Source: Vicugna pacos (lineage: Eukaryota > Chordata > Mammalia > Artiodactyla > Camelidae). From it: DNA of 64,000 nucleotides. A program made the translations under genes and the position numbers. Below are positions 45,736-58,675 of the stretch, piece by piece (position 1 is the first letter of the stretch; every line of letters starts with the position of its first letter). The stretch covers positions 5,682,501 through 5,746,500 of the forward strand of contig NC_133015.1 of assembly GCF_048564905.1 (NCBI RefSeq), written 5' to 3'. The notes beneath the pieces are model-generated. The model was not told where the DNA came from, made no database searches, and saw only the letters and a list, made by a program, of their open reading frames with translations.

Positions 45736-47824
45736 GATGTACTAGGTGTAAAGACACCAGACCCTATAAATCAGGGTCCATAGCTAACTTCACAGACTGA
45801 ATTAAATTCAGATGAATTTAATATATTTCTTTTTCATTCATAATTTTATATGTAAATCTCTTCAATGGATTCTTTTTACAAGTAAATAGTATTATTTTCT
45901 AAGAAAGAGATGAAACATTTCCAATAACATTTTTACTAACTGATCTTTAATAAATTGATCTGACTGAGAAGACAGTTTCTAAAGTTCCTCAAAGATCCCT
46001 GAGGTTTACCTAGAATTTTTCCCTCTGAACACTGAGAGAAAAATCAGAGTAAATATTTTACTATATTAAGCTATCTGCAGTGGCCATTTATCATCATTTT
46101 TTTATGTAAAAGCTGATAAAAAGTTGAGGCTATAATGAAGCAGAAAAAGATTCTACAGTTAAAGATAGAGCTCTCTAGATTCTGCTACAACTTGGCTCAT
46201 TTTAAATTGTTTCTTGCTGATTAGATTTTCACATCTGACACAATCAGGCTGCTTTTGAAAGCCCGGCATCTCTCCTAGGTGTACATAAGAGACATGCAGT
46301 CATCTAATAAAAATGCTAAGGATATTTCCTTGACTGTAAGGGTTGATGATGGATGGATGAACAACAGTGAGACCTACACAATGAAAGAAGTCGACAGAAT
46401 TCAATAGTAGTCGCCGTTCGCTAGAAGTAGCCGCATCTGGTGACTTTGAATCCCAGCAGTCTTTCATTCAAATGTTTTAACAAATATTTATTGAATTCTC
46501 ACAATGAGCTAGGCACCGCATTAGCTCTATCAAATGTTTCTTCACTTGCTGGGGGAAAATGACGAATGGTTACCAGCACCAACACAGGAGTCAATTAAGT
46601 TGGAAAAGCCTGGATATCCCTACAGCATCAAAGCTCCCTTTTACGTTGTTAAGTATCTGAGTAAATCCCAAAGAGCGCCACCGACATCAGTCTCACTTGT
46701 AGATGCCCTTTGGTCACCATTCACAGCTGAACAATTGCATTCCGAGGTAAACAGTACAGTGAACAGAACAGTTGGTTTGGGATCAGACTAACCTAGATGC
46801 AAACTGGGTTTCGACATTCACTAAAGAAGTTTAGAGGCCACAGGAAAAAGAACCTAACTTCCAGAGACACCATTTCTTCAGATGTAAATGAGTGCTTTCC
46901 ATATAACAAGTCGTGAAGCAGGGCTTCTCCTGTGACTTCAAACTAAAGCCTAAATTGAGACCAGTAAGAGAAAGAATTCTAAAGAGTAGCTGCAACGCAC
47001 CTCTCCTAGGGTTTTCTATCAAGCAGCAAAACTGGCCTCCTACCTGCCCCCTCATCTGGACTGTCAAATGCAGAATTTTGGAGAGCATCGGGAGAGAAAG
47101 TCATCAAGGCAATGAGACGTTATCCACGGGAGGGGGTTCCACTTATCTCCTCTCCTGCTCTCCTGCACGCATGCTCCATACACGTATCTGAAAGGGCCAG
47201 CTCCAAAGGATCTAAAATAGTGAGTTGAATACTTTGAACACAGGAGACTAGTGTCTCAATCCTGCCCACAGGCTTGCTGAGCAGAAGTCTGCAGGCCAAT
47301 TTCTTCATGACCACTGTTATGAGAAGATTCTGGAATCTGCTGACTTGTGGCCCCTGGAGGTTGGGAAAGCACTGGGATGTGGAAAGGACTGCCCCTTTCC
47401 TTTCCAGAGAATTCAGACTGTTGACTGCAATAGTCAAACAAGTAGAGCAAGAAGAGGGGACAGCAGATAAGCAGGACACTGATGTCCCACTACTTAGCAG
47501 GACAAGAATGCCTGCATCTCCCATGGGCTCAGCGCATCCTATAGGAAGTCATCTGCTATCTTTATGGAATCCTATAGAAAAGAACTTCCTGCCAAAGAAA
47601 GAGAAGGGGCTGATGGGGTTGGCTGCTGTGTGCTGGAACTGGGTGACAGTAAGATGCACATGTCCCTTGTCAGAGAGCTGAGGTCCCAAAGAGTGGTGGA
47701 AAGGGGGCTAAAGCAGGGCCATAAAGAGTGCACCACTACACCCCACAAGGCAGCCAGCTCCTGCCAATGACAGAGGTACTGATTACTGAGCGAGACCAGA
47801 AAAATCTCGGTCAGGTTCAAAAAT
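45736..47824. other. Unassigned sequence, relatively GC-rich at 46.9-47.8 kb
   Basis: Frames on both strands overlap here (92, 134, 135 and 68 codons), none with a known domain. The opposed long frames reflect the lower stop-codon density of richer GC. A short MIR/L2-like piece lies near 46478-46525 (aacaaatatttattgaattc). A CpG cluster lies at 46391-46433. Confidence 0.4.
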
Positions 47825-47980
47825 TTCACCTCTTAGGGAGTGATGGAAATGTTAGCTATCTTGATTGTGGTAGTGGTTTCATTGGTGCACACATCTATCA
47901 AAATCCATCAAATTGTACATTTGAAATATGTGTGGTTTACTATATAGGAACCATACCAAAATAAAGGTGTTAAAAACAAA
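47825..47980 (+). mobile_element. Old LINE-1 (L1M-type) 3' tail
   Basis: gggagtgatggaaatgttag, then atcttgattgtggtagtggt, ccatcaaattgtacatttga and a terminal A run give an L1M 3' end. Confidence 0.75.
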
Positions 47981-48267
47981 AAAAAAAATAGAAGAAGAAA
48001 AAACTATTCCAAAAGGCAGGACTAGAGCTAGTGTCAGACCTGAACTCAGGGGATGGGAAACATGTCGAATTTTACTCGAATTAAGAACAGCCTGGAAAAT
48101 TTCAAGTTGCTAAAATTAAACTGTGTTTAGTATTGGTGGTCTGAACAATTATGACCTCAGTCTAACATGTAACAAATGGCAGGTCAACAGATGTGATAAC
48201 ATGGTTGAAGAAAAATAAAAAAGCGCTTTCTGCTTATATCACCTTGGAGTTCAGACCACTGAGTAAA

Positions 48268-48350
48268 ATCATTACATAAGGATTACAGATAATACACGCT
48301 AAATGCCTACCACGGCACATGGCACACAGAAAATGAGTTTAATAAATTTG
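48268..48350 (+). repeat. MIR SINE, sense, 3' part
   Basis: tacctaccacggcacatggc, then acacagaaaatgagtttaat give the 3' end of MIR. Confidence 0.6.
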
Positions 48351-48359
48351 ATTTATGGT

Positions 48360-48500
48360 TAGCTTTATTACCATGTCACTGGCACTGTTAGTTACTTCAC
48401 TTACATATGTTACCTCCAACCCTCCCAATAAATCTACAGGGTGGCTATTATTATATTTATTTTATAGATGAAGAAAATGAGGAAACAAAAATGAAAGAGG
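48360..48500 (-). repeat. MIR SINE, antisense
   Basis: cactggcactgttagttact, then ccaaccctcccaataaatct, ggctattattatatttattt and agatgaagaaaatgaggaaa mark antisense MIR. Confidence 0.7.
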
Positions 48501-51149
48501 CAGTCTTTACCCTCAGAAGCTTAATCTAAGGGGAGCAGTATATTAACGGTGCCAATGGATCAAATGGAGATTGTACAAGGTGTCACTGGAGGCTGACTCA
48601 CACCAGGCTTTGGTTTTCCCAAAGGACCTGCCCCCAAGATAGGAGTCAGTTATCCAGGTATAAAGGAGGGACAGAATTCCCGCATGACAGGGTCTACAAG
48701 AGGTTGAGATCACTGAAGGACAGGAAAGGAAGGAGCAGGAAGGAAACAGAGCTGTGGGATGGAGTGATAAAACAGAAGACATGTAGCTCTCCTTGGCCAC
48801 TTGCCCTGAAGACAAGGTGGAGTTAAGGGGTAAACTTAAGCAGGGAAGCGGTCCCTGCCATGCAAGGATCTCTACAAACAACCCAGAAGTCCCAGTTGCT
48901 GAATCAAGCCAATCCGTGGGGTCTCTGACCTCTTAGTATCCCCATTTGTCATGTTGCTAATGTCCTCATTTTTAGAATGGAGTAGAGATAACCCCTCCCT
49001 GATGGAACGACACTGCAATGCTTAATTACAAAGTGCTACATAAGTCTTATATGATGAGCTCAAACACTGCAAATGCCAGTCAGCTCTCCTGGATTTTTTG
49101 TTAAAATGAACAATTAGTTGTATTACCACCAATTAAATTTCTCTTCTGCACTTTGATGCGTGTTAGGCATCAAATACATTTTTAAAATCTCATTCTTTGT
49201 ACTAGTCCAAAAACACGCAGCTGGATTTTTACAAGTTCTATTTCTACTATAAATTCTAACAAAGGCGAAAGTAGAAAAATACGGCAGGAAAGTCAGGATG
49301 GCTAAGGGCAAAAGCTAACTACGGACGCTTCACTTGTAATTCCCAGAGTGGCAACAGTAATTACAGGTTTGGAGCTTGTGGCAATTACGGCAAATTCTCA
49401 AGTGCAGTGTCTCTCTCTCGCCTCTATAAATCTGCAGTGACTTGGTGACCTAATTCAAGTATCAAAAAAGACCCAACTCTGACAGCATGCTCTCTTCCCT
49501 AAGTGGATGTTTGTACTTCTTGGTATAAGTGCCCAGAAAAAGGAGAGAGAGGGAGAGAGTTAAAGTTATCAGGTCAAATATAATGAGGGCATCTCGTGAG
49601 GCAGCAGAATGATACAGCGGGCAGAACAAGGCATCCTGTCCTGGAATCAGCGCCTCATTCGGCCCTTTTGGAAGCACGGTGGAACTGGCCAGCAACCTTA
49701 GACGAGGAGGGTGCATCGTCAAGCTCAGGGCCACCCCAGACCAGCTTCCTGGGTGCAGTGTGTGGGATGTCTGAGATGATCCAACACCAAAGGCTGGTCC
49801 TGACACCTGTATCACCCATCCCGGCTGCAGCTAGAAAAGCCACAATGCAAAGACCAAGGGGCTTCAAAACTTAGCAACTGTTTCATCAAGTTCTGCTATA
49901 AGGAGAGTCAGTCAATCTTGGGAAGAGGGCATGTGGAAGATTCTAGAGAAGAAGTGTCAAGGAATAAAGGCTGAAGTTATGCAATGGTCCAGAACAACGG
50001 GGCTATTCCTCCCAGGACTCAGGAATCTAGGAAGAAGCCCTTCCGAACTGAGGACGAAAGGATGGGGAATCAGAGTGTCTGCCCTTTTCATTCTAAAATG
50101 ATCTTTAGATGAAATAAGAAAAACACCTAAAGATCATTGGTATTGTAAATTTTTTCTCTCATGTCATTAAAGTTTTTAAGGACTTGTTTAACTATAACAG
50201 TATGTATCTAAAATTTGGCTTATCCAAAAATTCACTTCTCTCTATCTTAGAAATTGGTTAAATTTACCTTCTTGTCTTTAATAGTCCAATCAGCAATGTC
50301 TTTATTCTTTAAGAGGTTTGGAAAGTAAAGTTAGTCCAGTATTACAACAATTAAACTTGCTAATTTTTTCCCCAAAGATGGCAATCTATACTTGACATCT
50401 AAAGAAGCTGACTGAACTGTCTGCTTTATTTTCCTAAATGTGGGGGGGGCAAAAGGAGATGGAAGTCATAAAACCTGTGTTTACCCGACAGACTGTGTGC
50501 ACCCCTCTTGTTTTTGTCATTATTATGTCAGTGGCCAAAACAAACATTACAAACGCTGGTGCAATATTAATTTGCTGAAGGGCTGGAGGACAGTCATAGA
50601 AAGACTTTGGAAAAGTTAGAACTTCCTTGGACACTACAGCTTTTGGGTCTGGTTGGTACCAAGTCCCAGTTCCAAGGTGCACAAAATGAGGAGGCTGACA
50701 ACACCTTCAATGTCTGGTTTGATTCCCAGGACAGACTGATGCCAGGGGGTGGAAACAATATTCAGTGCTTATCAGAGAATTCAAACTCACACAGTGAGAA
50801 AAGATGAAGCTAGGAGAAAGGAGGACAGTCACATTTTTTATACGGTACTTTACCTGATGAAATCATTTCATTGCATCCATGTAATAGAGGGGGAAAGGAA
50901 GCTATAAATGAAAGAGAGAGGGAAAAACTCTCAGAAGTATAATGGTCCTTGAGATGTGTATTAGTCTTCATCCAGAGTTCAAAGAATATCTACTATAGAA
51001 ACAGTATTATGCTTTCATGAAAATGCTTCTGTTGTTGATTAAAATAGAGTCTCATGATAAAAATCTTGTGGGGTGTGTGCTATGGGAATTAGAAGAGTGA
51101 CATGATAGGTGAAAACTGAAAATTGTTTCAGGTTCATATCGAGGGCACG
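48501..51149. other. Unassigned sequence, no gene seen
   Basis: Frames of 82-117 codons on both strands (49462-49874) overlap each other and show no domain. 49590-49830 is richer in CpG than its surroundings. No repeat could be named with confidence. Confidence 0.4.
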
Positions 51150-51300
51150 GTATAATCACAACGATGCTAGCTTGTATCTGTGGAGGATGTTAGTTTTCCA
51201 AGTGATTTCAAACCCATCATCTCTTCTGATCCTTACAATAACCCTGTAAGCTAGGTAGGGCAAGATATTATTATCTCCATTTTAAAAGAAGGGAAATTTT
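51150..51300 (-). repeat. MIR SINE, antisense
   Basis: cttctgatccttacaataac, then cctgtaagctaggtagggca and attattatctccattttaaa match antisense MIR. Confidence 0.65.
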
Positions 51301-54300
51301 ATATCTTTCTAAAATAAGTAATTTTGTATTTAAAATGATTGCATGACATCTCACTCTTCTTGATAGCTGCACTAGCCTACTGAGAACTTGGCCATTTATA
51401 AAATAAATTATAGAAATGAGAATTAGAGTTCCATTTTAAGATGGAAATGTTCTAGAAGAAACAGGCACAATTAAAGGGAATAAAATTGTGTCAACATGTA
51501 TGCAGGTGGGCCTGGGAAATTGTGTAAACTGTAGTTGAAGTAGCTTCCTGATTCTTCGGGACATTTCCATTTAACTATCTGGCTACCATCTCAAATTTCA
51601 TGTGACAAATTTCATGTGTCAAAAATTAACCCTTATCTCTCAATTTTCCTAAATCTTACTACAGAACCCTGGTTCATTTCTTTACCCAAATTAGACAATT
51701 TGGTTTTAGTTTGTTGACCTCTTTTTCATTTACCTATCTGAGGTCAAACACCACATTTTTTCCTTCCCTTAATTCCTGCTGTCTTCATTGAAATCCCATG
51801 AAACTCACTGAATTTCACACTGTACTTCAGTTTATTGAATTTACAATTTACCATAGCTACTGCAATACACCATCAGGTGATTCTTTTCCTTACAACTATT
51901 CATTAGATCCCTGTATGTTTTTTTCTCTGTAAGGTGAAAAAGTACTTTACCTGCCTTTCAGAATACTTCATTACCAAGATACAAATGTTACCCAATTTCC
52001 AAACACTTCTTTAATGACCCCTGGGTCCTCTCGCCTCTCCAATGCTTTCTGATTTTTTTCCTTCCTCAAGCTCTCAATGTCTTGCTCCATTCATGTGGAA
52101 ACCAACGTTTCCCTGTTTCCTGCCCATATTTCTTCTCTAACCTTTATTCAGCTGTCACTTCCATCATGCTGCTTCTCTGTGGAAGGTCCTCTTTAATAAA
52201 TACCTGTATGATCTATACCTTGCGAAATCCAAGCAGGATCTTAGACTGACCCATACTCATTCATCTGTATCTCCATATGCTGAAGACTTCTGACAGGAGG
52301 CAACACGTTTTAATATCCTTCTGACACCCTCAGGCACCAAGCAGTGATGAAGACATAGGGGTGGCTCATTTTTCATTAATAACTATATGCAAAAATGCAA
52401 AAGCAAGCTTGAAAAGAAATGCATTCATCCCAACTAACCAGGCATTATGTTAAGTGCTGAGATTATAGTGGCAAATAAGACAGACTGACTGCCATCCTCA
52501 CTGAGCTGTGGTCTCTCGTGACAGAGAAACCAATAAACACCCTCAATGGGGAATGCTGCCTGCCCCCCATCATGTAAAGTCATGAAGAAAAATAAGAAAG
52601 GATCGGTATTTATTAGGAGAGAGGCTCACAAATGAAATAATGCCTTTTGCTTTTTGAAGCTTAAATGGTTGATGAGTATTGCTCTTTTCCATTTGGCAGC
52701 ATGGGGGCCATAAATGGCTTGACGTTACGTGGAGTATGAAGATCAGTGAAATGTTTGGCATTTCAAGTTGGCAACTGGAAGGAAGACGATTTTTAATTCA
52801 ATGGTATATATTTTTATATTCATCACACATGGTATGCTTAACATCATTGAATTTTTAAATAAAAAATGAATAATGACAATTACCCTAATAAGCATATAAA
52901 ATAGCCTGAAGAACTTTAAATTTGGGGGTATTCACTAATGAAACAAAATAAATTATGTTAATTTCGGTTAATTCTTTAAATTTTCACAGTAATACTGAAT
53001 TTAACTTGCAAATGTTTGATAATCTAAGCCATCGTAGGACAACCTGCTCAGCTGATGCATCTTCTTTATGCATCAGTGTGTGTTACGTACAGATTTTTGT
53101 AGATATAATTAGCAATGTTAAACCACAGAAAAAATTAAAGACAACTTTAAGAATAATTATTTCAAAAGAGATATGTTAGTCATATTTCAATTTAAAAATG
53201 AAAACTTCACTGCAGTAATGTTTTATCCTTGTGCTGGTTTAATGTTCAGAAAGGTCATATATTTAATTCCCATCCCAAATGTAAGCAGTTCACCAGCACA
53301 TGTTCATCTTTTGACATTCTTATGTACGCTATGCCCGATCATTACAGAGACAAAAAAGAAGAGTGAAAACATCTCTAATGCCAAAACATAAATTTTTGAT
53401 GATATTAATTTGATCACATAATTTATTTATAATTTAGAGGCATTCAGAAACCTTATTAGACAGAAATTACATTTCCAATCATCAATGAAACTTATGTAGT
53501 CAACAGATTTTTAATGTTTCAATAGATGCTTTTAATTTTTCTCCTAGGTAAAAATTCATTAGTATTTAGAGAAGAGAACAGCAAGAAAAAAATACAGAAA
53601 TAATAATCAGGTAGACGGAAAACAAAATCAAAGGAAAATAATGTCACAGAAACAAATGATATAGTTGATAAAACTGTATCAAGAAGACAGCAGATCTTGT
53701 TAGATGCACTAAAAAGATTAAGTTGAATGAAGGAGGAAAACAGGTTAATTGACTTGGTAATTAAGTCACAGGTAAACTTAGTGCAGTTTGAGTACAATGG
53801 AGAGGGAGCTGAGGTCCTGAGCACCCAGCCTTTTCTATCCCTTCAAAATTCCTGATGCTAAATAAAGAGCAGATGTGCCCCGGGGTAAGTGCAAATTGAA
53901 GGGATTGCAGGGAACAGGGGAGCCTGCACACGATCGGAGGTAGAGAATGTGGGAGCAGTAGAAAAGAAGAAGCTGTAGATCAAAAATGAAATAGAATAAG
54001 GAATTGAAGAAAGTGGAAAGACGGTGAAACTGAGAAAACCAGAGGAAGAGCCAGTGTTAAGAGCATCTTTTCTTTAAGTAAAGAAGGAGTGTTGAGAGAG
54101 CAGAAGCACACGTAAATTCTCAAGTGGGGACAGGGATAAGGACAAAGTCAAACAACTGAGGAATGGGGGACCTGAAACAAGGCAAAAAAAAAAAATCATA
54201 CCAACAATTACAGAGAAAGCACATGGGAATGTACAAAGAGGATAAAGTAACATTGTCACCAGAGTACGATTCAACACGAGAAACTCTACTGAAGTCAGAT

Positions 54301-54685
54301 TTCATTTACTAGGTTAAAAAAAGGAAAACCATGTACTAAAATCTTAATAAAAGAAAAAAAAAGATTGAAAAAATAAAATGTGTACTGGATAAAAATATTC
54401 TTAGGGAAAAAAAGTTAAACCTCTTAATTTGATAAAGAATAGCTATCAAAAATGAAAAGTAAACACAACACTTCCATGGAGGCATTTAAAAATAGTCCCA
54501 TAAATTTAAGACTAGTACGAAGAACCATCTATCTAAACACCTATGAATACTAAAACTGGTTAAGAAAGAAACAGAACCACATTTGTAAAGTATGAGAACT
54601 AATGAGACTGTTCAAAAGTGATGGGTGTTAGCAGCCACCAACAACATCACCAACATGCCTTATACGAGAAATGACTGATCTGAAA
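51301..54685. other. Unassigned sequence with faint ancient repeats
   Basis: 52436-52545 (ccaggcattatgttaagtgc, then caaataagacagactgactg) resembles an L2-age dispersed repeat. The pyrimidine-rich stretch at 51600-52200 may hold further L2. Frames of 60-101 codons show no domain. Confidence 0.4.
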
Positions 54686-55414
54686 GAATAAGTGGGGAGA
54701 AAAAAAAAAACACCCTTTTACAACAGTAACAAAAAAAGGTACCCAGGAATGTCCAGCAGAAGATGCCTGAGGTGTCCTCTGGAGATTCACAAAATAGTAC
54801 TGAGAGGCTTGAGCAGACCAGAAAAAGAAGAGCCTGAGAGTGTGTGTTATGCCATATTGTTGGATGGAGCACACTCATCATTGCAAATATACTCTTTGTC
54901 TCTGAATTTACTTATAAATTTACATCAACTGCAATCAAAATCCTAGTGAAACTGCTCACAGAATTAAAGAACCTGATCCTAAAAATTGAGAAAAGAATAA
55001 GTAGCCAAGAAGAATTGAGATTTTTTTTTTCAATTTAAAATGGCCGCCATACATAAACAAACATGGTGTACTGAGTTACATAGGGATGGACAAACAGATC
55101 CCTGGAACAGATTAGAATCCACAGATGTATCAGGTAGACAGATGCTGGATAGATATTTAGAGAGAGAAACCCTGTTTGAAAGTGGTGGTATTATAATTCA
55201 ATGTGGAAAGATACACCTTTTTAATAAATGGTGCCTTAACAAGAAGTTACCAACATGGAAAAATGGTAAAATTGTATCCTGACTATACTTCATATGGGTA
55301 CCTACACATATACAAATCATTATGGATTAAAGACCTAGATATAAATAGTAAAGCTTTATGATTATGGAAGATGTTACAGAATAATGTGACTTTGGTGAAG
55401 AAGGATGCTTAACC
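54686..55414 (+). mobile_element. Old LINE-1 (L1M-type) ORF2 fragment
   Basis: Decayed ORF2 sequence downstream of the RT core: acacccttttacaacagtaa, then ggtacccaggaatgtccagc, tttataaatttacatcaact, gatccctggaacagattaga, ttttaataaatggtgcctta and ggattaaagacctagata. A T-rich patch at about 55021-55030 interrupts it. No 3' UTR follows, so both ends are lost. Confidence 0.8.
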
Positions 55415-55990
55415 ACTCTCACTGAGAACTGAGGCAGGCCCAGAGTTACACAGGGAAGGTCTGCTCTTTCTTTTTGGTGATTTCTCTTTACCACCTGGTC
55501 ACGGGGAGTTTTCCTGGCTTCTCTGTTCCTGATGGAACCTTGTTCTGTTATATTATGACTGTTAGGATCCAGGGGGTATTTTCTTTGCTGATTTGGCCTC
55601 ACCATGACTCTTGGTGTCACTGGTGGACCTTCTGAAATCAACCACATCCTCCATCAACTCCCGCCAAAGCTGCCCAGCTCTCAGCCTCTGCAGGGGAGAC
55701 ACCTCATGCTCAGTCATAGGGACCTTGATGCAGGAACACTGGTGCTCAATGCCTCCCATCACAAAGCATGGAGAAACATCTGCATTCCTGTAGGCCGCTC
55801 TGGGATGGCTACCTGTGACCCTCTCTTCTCTAAATCACTTGTGGTATCACTTTTCCACTCTGCCTGGGCCCCTCCCATTGACACTGGTCTATCCTGGCAG
55901 CTGCAGCCTTCCCCTAAGCTTATGATAAAAGACTCAAGCACCTGACCCTAACCCCTTTCCACTTCTAGGGTTTTAAACAGGAAGAGACAC
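55415..55990. other. Unidentified segment, possible coding-derived remnant
   Basis: Relatively GC-rich, with overlapping frames on the minus strand (106 and 66 codons, including EHEVSPLQRLRAGQLWRELM and DVVDFRRSTSDTKSHGEAKS) and the plus strand (113 codons). The minus-strand wording looks protein-like but I do not recognise a family. No poly-A tail, TSD or splice signals are seen, so it may be a fragment of a processed pseudogene, an LTR piece, or chance. Confidence 0.25.
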
Positions 55991-56329
55991 ATACTTGGCT
56001 GCTTGTTTCTTTTTCCTACACTCTCAAGGAGTGTATTTGTCTTCGCATGTGATCTAAATTTATCTTACATTGTCTGGCCCTCATTCGTAGGGGCAGGAAG
56101 CCTCATGGCCTAGAGAACTCAGGTGGAAAGATTATCCTCTCTGTAATATGAAAATAACTCTCCAGTGAAGGTCCACCAGGAGTGGTTCTTGATGCAGAAC
56201 TCTGGGCATCCAGGAGCTGGAGATTACAGATTACCAAGGAAGAAAATACATTGGTTTATATCTCAGAAATATTATGCATCTTAAATATACTTTACAGGAA
56301 GAAATTACATGGCTCAGTCATGGATTGGA
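55991..56329. other. Spacer, nothing recognised
   Basis: No repeat or gene recognised. Confidence 0.5.
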
Positions 56330-56455
56330 TGTGAAGAGTGAGGAAGTCTATGAAATGGGCATTATTCATCCCATTTTGTAGGCGAATAAACCAAAGCTTT
56401 ACAGGAATTAAGTAACAACATCAAATGGGGCAAAGCTAGAATTCTAACAGAAGCC
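56330..56455 (-). repeat. MIR SINE, antisense, partial
   Basis: atgggcattattcatcccat, then tttgtaggcgaataaaccaa and ggcaaagctagaattctaac follow antisense MIR. Confidence 0.6.
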
Positions 56456-57743
56456 TGACAACAAAGTGTGTATTCTTTCTATAGTAATACATGATCTAAT
56501 CTTTTGAGAAACATAGACTATCAGCATTAAAATTTCTTACCATGTGATGGAGTAACGGATAAAATACACTTAGCTAAACATCCTGTGAAATCAGGTCATT
56601 CATGAAATTTCTCAGCATAAGCCTTCTAGCATTAATCAACCAGTACGAAAGCAAATTAAAGGCATATTTTATAGATCTTGAAGGACAGTACAGTTTAGAT
56701 GAATTTTTTTTTAATTTATTAGTTGGCACTTGTGGAAGTTTTTTAAGATGTCATTAAATTTATTTAAAGTTATATTTATTCTTAAAGCTGATATCAGGGA
56801 TATATATAAAATATATAAATACATAAATACATAATATACAAATATATTATATATAATATACAAATACATTATATATAATATATAAATATATATATAAAAC
56901 ATATAAGTACTCTATCAGAAGTAATATGAAGTAATAATTACTCTTTCACTGACAAGTACTTGCTTGTATAGCATGAACAACTCTTGACCTCTCTGTATGT
57001 GAGTAAAAGCTGTACAATCAATCAAGGTGACATAAAGTGCTGTTTTTAAACCAGTGAAAAACACTTTAATCCAGTTCTAATTTGATCACCTCCCTCACCA
57101 TGGTCATGATTGATAATCACTGTGATTAAATCATCATAAGCTAATCCATTGGAGGATTCCAAAAGTTGTTACATATCTTCCCAATGCCTCCTCCAGTGAG
57201 ATTTCCCTTGGAGGCAATTAGAATTTTGTTTCTTTTAATGTACTGCTCAGTGTAAATGTCCCTGTTTAGACTGAAGCCTGAGCTAAATCAGAAGGTGACT
57301 TGGGACATGTTCCCAGAACACAGAGCTGAGTCTGAGAAAACAGGCAGCAACTGACAGCAGAACAGGTAGCGAGAGAACAGGCAGCTTCCAAGGGCAACAA
57401 TGAATTTGAAATCCAAGTTCACAGACCACCAGCAGTTCAACAGATAAGGGCAAAAAATAGAAATTCAGAACTTAGCCACCTGATGTGGTGAGCACTTGAT
57501 AAATAGGGATAATTCTATGAATCTACCTGAAGCAATAAACTACGATGACAAATTATCATATACCATAATACAGCAAACTCGAAGCAGGGTAAGGAGCTTT
57601 ATTTCGTTCTGGAGAGCAGTGAAAAAAGCCGAATGAAGTCTCTCAAGGACAGGCATTACCATCTCGACAGGGCATGTCAGCTAGATCTTGTGGGAATCCT
57701 ACGATTATCATAACTCTAGACTCTGCTCTGTATTGCAAATGTT
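56456..57743. other. Unassigned sequence with AT-rich tract
   Basis: 56785-56905 is an imperfect (TA)n/(TATAAATA)n tract. The rest has no recognised repeat. 57085-57170 contains several TAAT/ATTA cores in a short space. Confidence 0.45.
56785..56905. repeat. Imperfect TA-rich tandem repeat
   Basis: Alternating tatata, aataca and tataaa units. It accounts for the low-complexity minus-strand frame across this stretch. Confidence 0.8.
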
Positions 57744-57941
57744 AACCACTGTATATAAAAATAGATTAAAAACCCATATTTCTTCTGTATAGCACAGGGG
57801 ACTATATTCAATATCTTGTAATAACCTTAATGGAAAAGAATATGAAAATGAATATATGTATGTGTATGCATGACTGGGACATTGTGCTGCACATCAGAAA
57901 TTGACACATTGTAACTGAATGTGCATCAATTTAAAAAAAGT
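57744..57941 (+). mobile_element. LINE-1 3' UTR fragment
   Basis: gcaaatgttaaccactgtat, then ctgtatagcacaggggacta, gaatatatgtatgtgtatgc, gaaattgacacattgtaact and a terminal A run. The start lies close to the start of the insertion at 8239. No clear TSD was found. Confidence 0.85.
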
Positions 57942-58452
57942 TGCGATTTAGGAGTAATGCACTTTGCCCATTTCATAAATAGATAACTTAGCTACAACCA
58001 CAGTGAGATTTTCATGGAGGCCAATTCATTAGTCTCCCAAACTCATCTATTGTTCTTAGAGGGATGCTGGTGTCTATGCAACTGAATATGAAATATATGT
58101 ACACTGTGTCTTCTTATATGTCCACAGAAACATGAAATACTACCATTCCCTTGAACTATTAAGTGAAAATCTATTTTTGATTGTAGTTGTTTAAGGATAA
58201 TTAAGAACAACACACAGTTCATCTCTCCAAGCAAGAAATTGTCCAAATCACCTGATCTAGAAAGAAGGTTCCATATTCAGTGTTACTTCCAAAGCACCAC
58301 GTGGGCAGCATCCATCAGTCAACAATCTTATTGCTTTGTTAAATTCTTTAAGTAAATCATAGAAAAATAGGCACTCACCGTTCTCACATTTTATTATTTC
58401 TACTTCAAGGTGGTGTACCCTGACAACTTTAGCAATATCGGTAATCATAATT
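57942..58452. other. Spacer, nothing recognised
   Basis: Two minus-strand frames of 63 and 67 codons lack known motifs. Confidence 0.45.
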
Positions 58453-58454
58453 TA

Positions 58455-58673
58455 CAGGTGACCCTTGAACAATGCAGGGGTTGGGGTAACCATCACCTCA
58501 CCCCTCGTTGAAAACCCAAGTATAATTTATAGTCAGCCCTCCATATCTGTGGTTCTGCATCCATGGATTCAATCAACAGTGGATCTGTAGTACTGTAGTA
58601 TGTATTTAGTGAAAAAAAATCCATGTATAGTGGACATGCAGAGTTCAAACCTGTGTTTCTCAAAGGTCAACTG
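58455..58673 (+). mobile_element. Tigger2-like DNA transposon, non-autonomous
   Basis: A 219-bp element with imperfect terminal inverted repeats: caggtgacccttgaacaatg at the left, and at the right end, read in reverse, cagttgacctttgagaaaca. It is flanked by the TA duplications expected of pogo/Tc1-mariner elements (58453-58454 and 58674-58675). The inner sequence (tcagccctccatatctgtgg) matches the Tigger consensus as I recall it. It has no transposase frame, so it is a MITE-type derivative. Orientation is arbitrary. Confidence 0.88.
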
Positions 58674-58675
58674 TA

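Noticed and set aside
47120-47681. Overlapping 134- and 135-codon frames on opposite strands
   Set aside because: They share the same bases in a more GC-rich patch where stops are rarer. Neither shows a known motif.
49462-49874. Cluster of 70-117-codon frames on both strands
   Set aside because: Mutually overlapping, with ordinary composition and no domain; treated as chance frames.
56711-56902. Tyr/Ile-rich 63-codon frame
   Set aside because: Much of it is encoded by the TA-rich tandem repeat at 56785-56905.
57744-57960. A target-site duplication around this L1 tail (attgca / ttgcga)
   Set aside because: The match is too short and imperfect to separate from chance.
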